NCBI GenBank assembly: GCA_036874045.1 | Contig: CM072339.1 | Coordinates: 1,061,501 to 1,125,500 of the forward strand | Source: Cymodocea nodosa | Taxonomy: Eukaryota > Streptophyta > Magnoliopsida > Alismatales > Cymodoceaceae | Reading direction: 5' to 3' | DNA length: 64,000 nt | In this document: positions 62,656 through 64,000 of the stretch, in pieces | Layout of the letters: the number at the start of each line of letters is the position of its first letter | Position numbering within the stretch: the stretch's first letter is position 1 | Position numbers and translations under genes: made by a program | Notes under the pieces: model-generated | What the model saw: the letters and a program-made list of their open reading frames with translations, nothing else | Told to the model about the DNA's origin: nothing | Databases searched by the model: none

Positions 62656-63941
62656 ATGACCACTCTTCTCCTCCTCCTCCTCATTTTCTCCTTTTCCGCA
62701 GCCGACGACGGCGGCGGCAGTGCTACCTACCGGAGAGTGCTACACGAGCCACTCGTACCTATCGACTGGAACGCTCCTCCTCCCCCGCAACAGCTCTCCT
62801 ACCCCCCACCTTCAGAAGACCCCACGTTCTTCACCGGAGACCGACCACCGCCAGACACCTCCGCCAGTGATCCTGCTAATCTCGATACCGATGGCCCTCG
62901 CCGGGGATCTAAGAGTAATGTGGTGATCAAGGTTATTGTTGGCATCGTAGCGTCGTTTGTTGCGTTGGGTTTGCTTGCAGTTTGCGTTTTCTTCATTTAC
63001 CGTCGAAGATTCCGACCTCCGTACGAGTCGGAGAAGCTAGTCGCAGGTAATAATTCCCGGAGCTTTTCGCAGCCGCCTTTCGAGCGTTCTACTGCCAGCT
63101 CCGATGTCCTCTACCTCGGGACAGTGGAGCCGGCAGGCCAGGAACCCAACTGCGGTGAACATAACGGAGGGTCTTCCTACCTGAAGACGAGCTCGGTCCG
63201 ACTATCGGACGCGGGGTACCAGCCGAGCCCGGAGCTCCACCCGCTGCCGCCTCTGGTAGGCCAACCAAAGAGGGTTGTCGGGGATTCGCCCCCGGTGGCA
63301 GTGGGGTCATCGGATGACGATGCGTTCTATACTCCGGACCGATTGGCGGCGGTGTCTGCTGCGAGTGAGAGCCCCTCAAGTGTTTCTTCACGTCGTAGCG
63401 TTATGAACGGTAGTGCTGGGAAGGATGTCGTGATGGATTCTCCTCCTCCGCCCCCGCCAAAGTCGCGGAGGAGTTCTCCAAGATCAAGACTTTCGAATTC
63501 GTCGGCTTGTGATGTCAAAAGTGTCATTCCCAAACCGACAAGAACTCCGCCGCCGCCGCCGCCACCACCACCACCACCTCCCCCTCCCCCTCCCCCTCCC
63601 CCTCCCCCACCACCACCTCCACCGATTGCAGCTCAAATTGGGGAAAAAGTTTGTTATCCTAATGAACATTCTGGCCTTCCAGTGCCAGTTCGTCCGTCGT
63701 CATCAAGAAGGCAATGGGCAAAGCCCACTTGCCGTGCTGAAGTACCAATTCCAAAGGCAGAGAACAACGACGACGGCATTGACAATGGTAATGGCAGTGA
63801 TGGTGGTACCACAGTGCTCAAGTCCAGAGTTTCAATAGATAATGGCACAAAGCCGAAGCTGAAACCGCTGCATTGGGACAAAGTCCGCGCGAGTCCCGAC
63901 CGAGTGATGGTGTGGGATCAGCTGAAATCAAGCTCATTCCA
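62656..63941 (+). CDS. Type I formin (FH6-like), first exon, cut by window end
   Basis: The visible exon encodes 428 residues plus two bases, ending at a GT donor at 63942 (TTCCA/GTAAGA); the next exon lies beyond the window. The chosen start [15 protein letters not shown] gives a clean signal peptide. The ATG at 62584 (MADMIP) is in frame and would add 24 residues. Order: signal peptide 1-16, proline-rich extracellular segment ([12 protein letters not shown]), one membrane helix at about 87-113 ([20 protein letters not shown] onward, then YRRR), a Ser-rich cytosolic linker, the FH1 domain with 26 consecutive prolines at 298-323, and the start of FH2 ([25 protein letters not shown]). Plant type I formins nucleate actin at the plasma membrane and link it to the cell wall. 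[17 protein letters not shown] is typical of the FH6/FH1 group. Confidence 0.9.
63547..63624 (+). repeat. Proline-codon run (FH1 domain)
   Basis: Twenty-six proline codons in a row, built of CCG, CCA/CCACCT and CCCCCT-type units, so the protein repeat is partly uncoupled from a simple DNA repeat. It is the profilin-binding tract of the formin. Confidence 0.95.
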
Positions 63942-64000
63942 GTAAGAATGCATTTCACACAATTCTTCAATTTTCAGGCATTGTGTTTGGTAAGGCTTGT

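Noticed and set aside
62328-62684. Minus-strand frame overlapping the formin 5' end
   Set aside because: Its hydrophobic stretch is the antisense of the formin leader and signal peptide, and no family was recognised.
1-64000. CRISPR arrays, operons, phage or other prokaryotic systems
   Set aside because: The window is eukaryotic nuclear DNA; no spaced direct-repeat array or prokaryotic gene cluster was seen.

Overview
This is a plant nuclear genome window. Evidence: GT-AG introns, plant-specific gene families (SHORT-ROOT GRAS factor, DWARF14 strigolactone receptor, HOS15-type LisH/WD40 protein, NPH3-type BTB protein, type I formin), AT-rich intergenic DNA, plant SINE/LINE remnants and a cytosolic-type tRNA-Ala. 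Several exons are strikingly GC-rich at their 5' ends (SHR, D14, NPH3, formin) while introns are AT-rich, a gradient common in monocots. I suspect a non-grass monocot, but the species cannot be read from the sequence.

Layout, left to right. 0.5-1.3 kb: 5' part of an AKAP17A-like RNA-binding protein gene (minus), running off the left edge. 2.3-5.0 kb: a broken SURF1 gene (minus) with no N-terminal exons, an in-frame stop and a 7-bp tandem duplication that shifts the frame. 5-8 kb: AT-rich DNA with an Au-like SINE and a LINE 3' fragment. 8.1-14.6 kb: a GH43 glycosidase gene (plus) whose 3.8-kb intron holds a decayed antisense RTE-type LINE. 19.6-21.3 kb: intronless SHORT-ROOT (minus). 26.0-28.8 kb: a decayed L1-type LINE (plus). 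30.9-33.2 kb: four-exon BTB/NPH3 gene (minus). 35.0 kb: tRNA-Ala(AGC) (minus). 37.1-38.0 kb: two-exon D14 strigolactone receptor (minus). 44.6-58.8 kb: a 14-exon HOS15/TBL1-like gene (plus), inflated by intronic repeats including two diverged copies of one ~1-kb element. 62.6 kb to the right edge: first exon of a type I formin (plus), cut by the window end.

The genes are independent eukaryotic units, not an operon. Shared themes are development and hormone response (SHR, D14, NPH3), chromatin/cold regulation (HOS15), and cell wall and actin (GH43, formin). From memory, HOS15, an NPH3 gene, a type I formin and a GH43 gene also lie close together on Arabidopsis chromosome 5, a GH43/NPH3 pair lies on chromosome 3, and SHR lies near the D14 paralogue KAI2 on chromosome 4, so the gene set looks like an ancestral angiosperm block. 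I found no evidence for a new defence, mobile or metabolic system. The most informative irregularities are the SURF1 pseudogene, the paired intronic repeats in HOS15 and the possible small gene near 61 kb. Exon boundaries were placed by hand from splice consensus, reading phase and remembered family sequence, and were not aligned.
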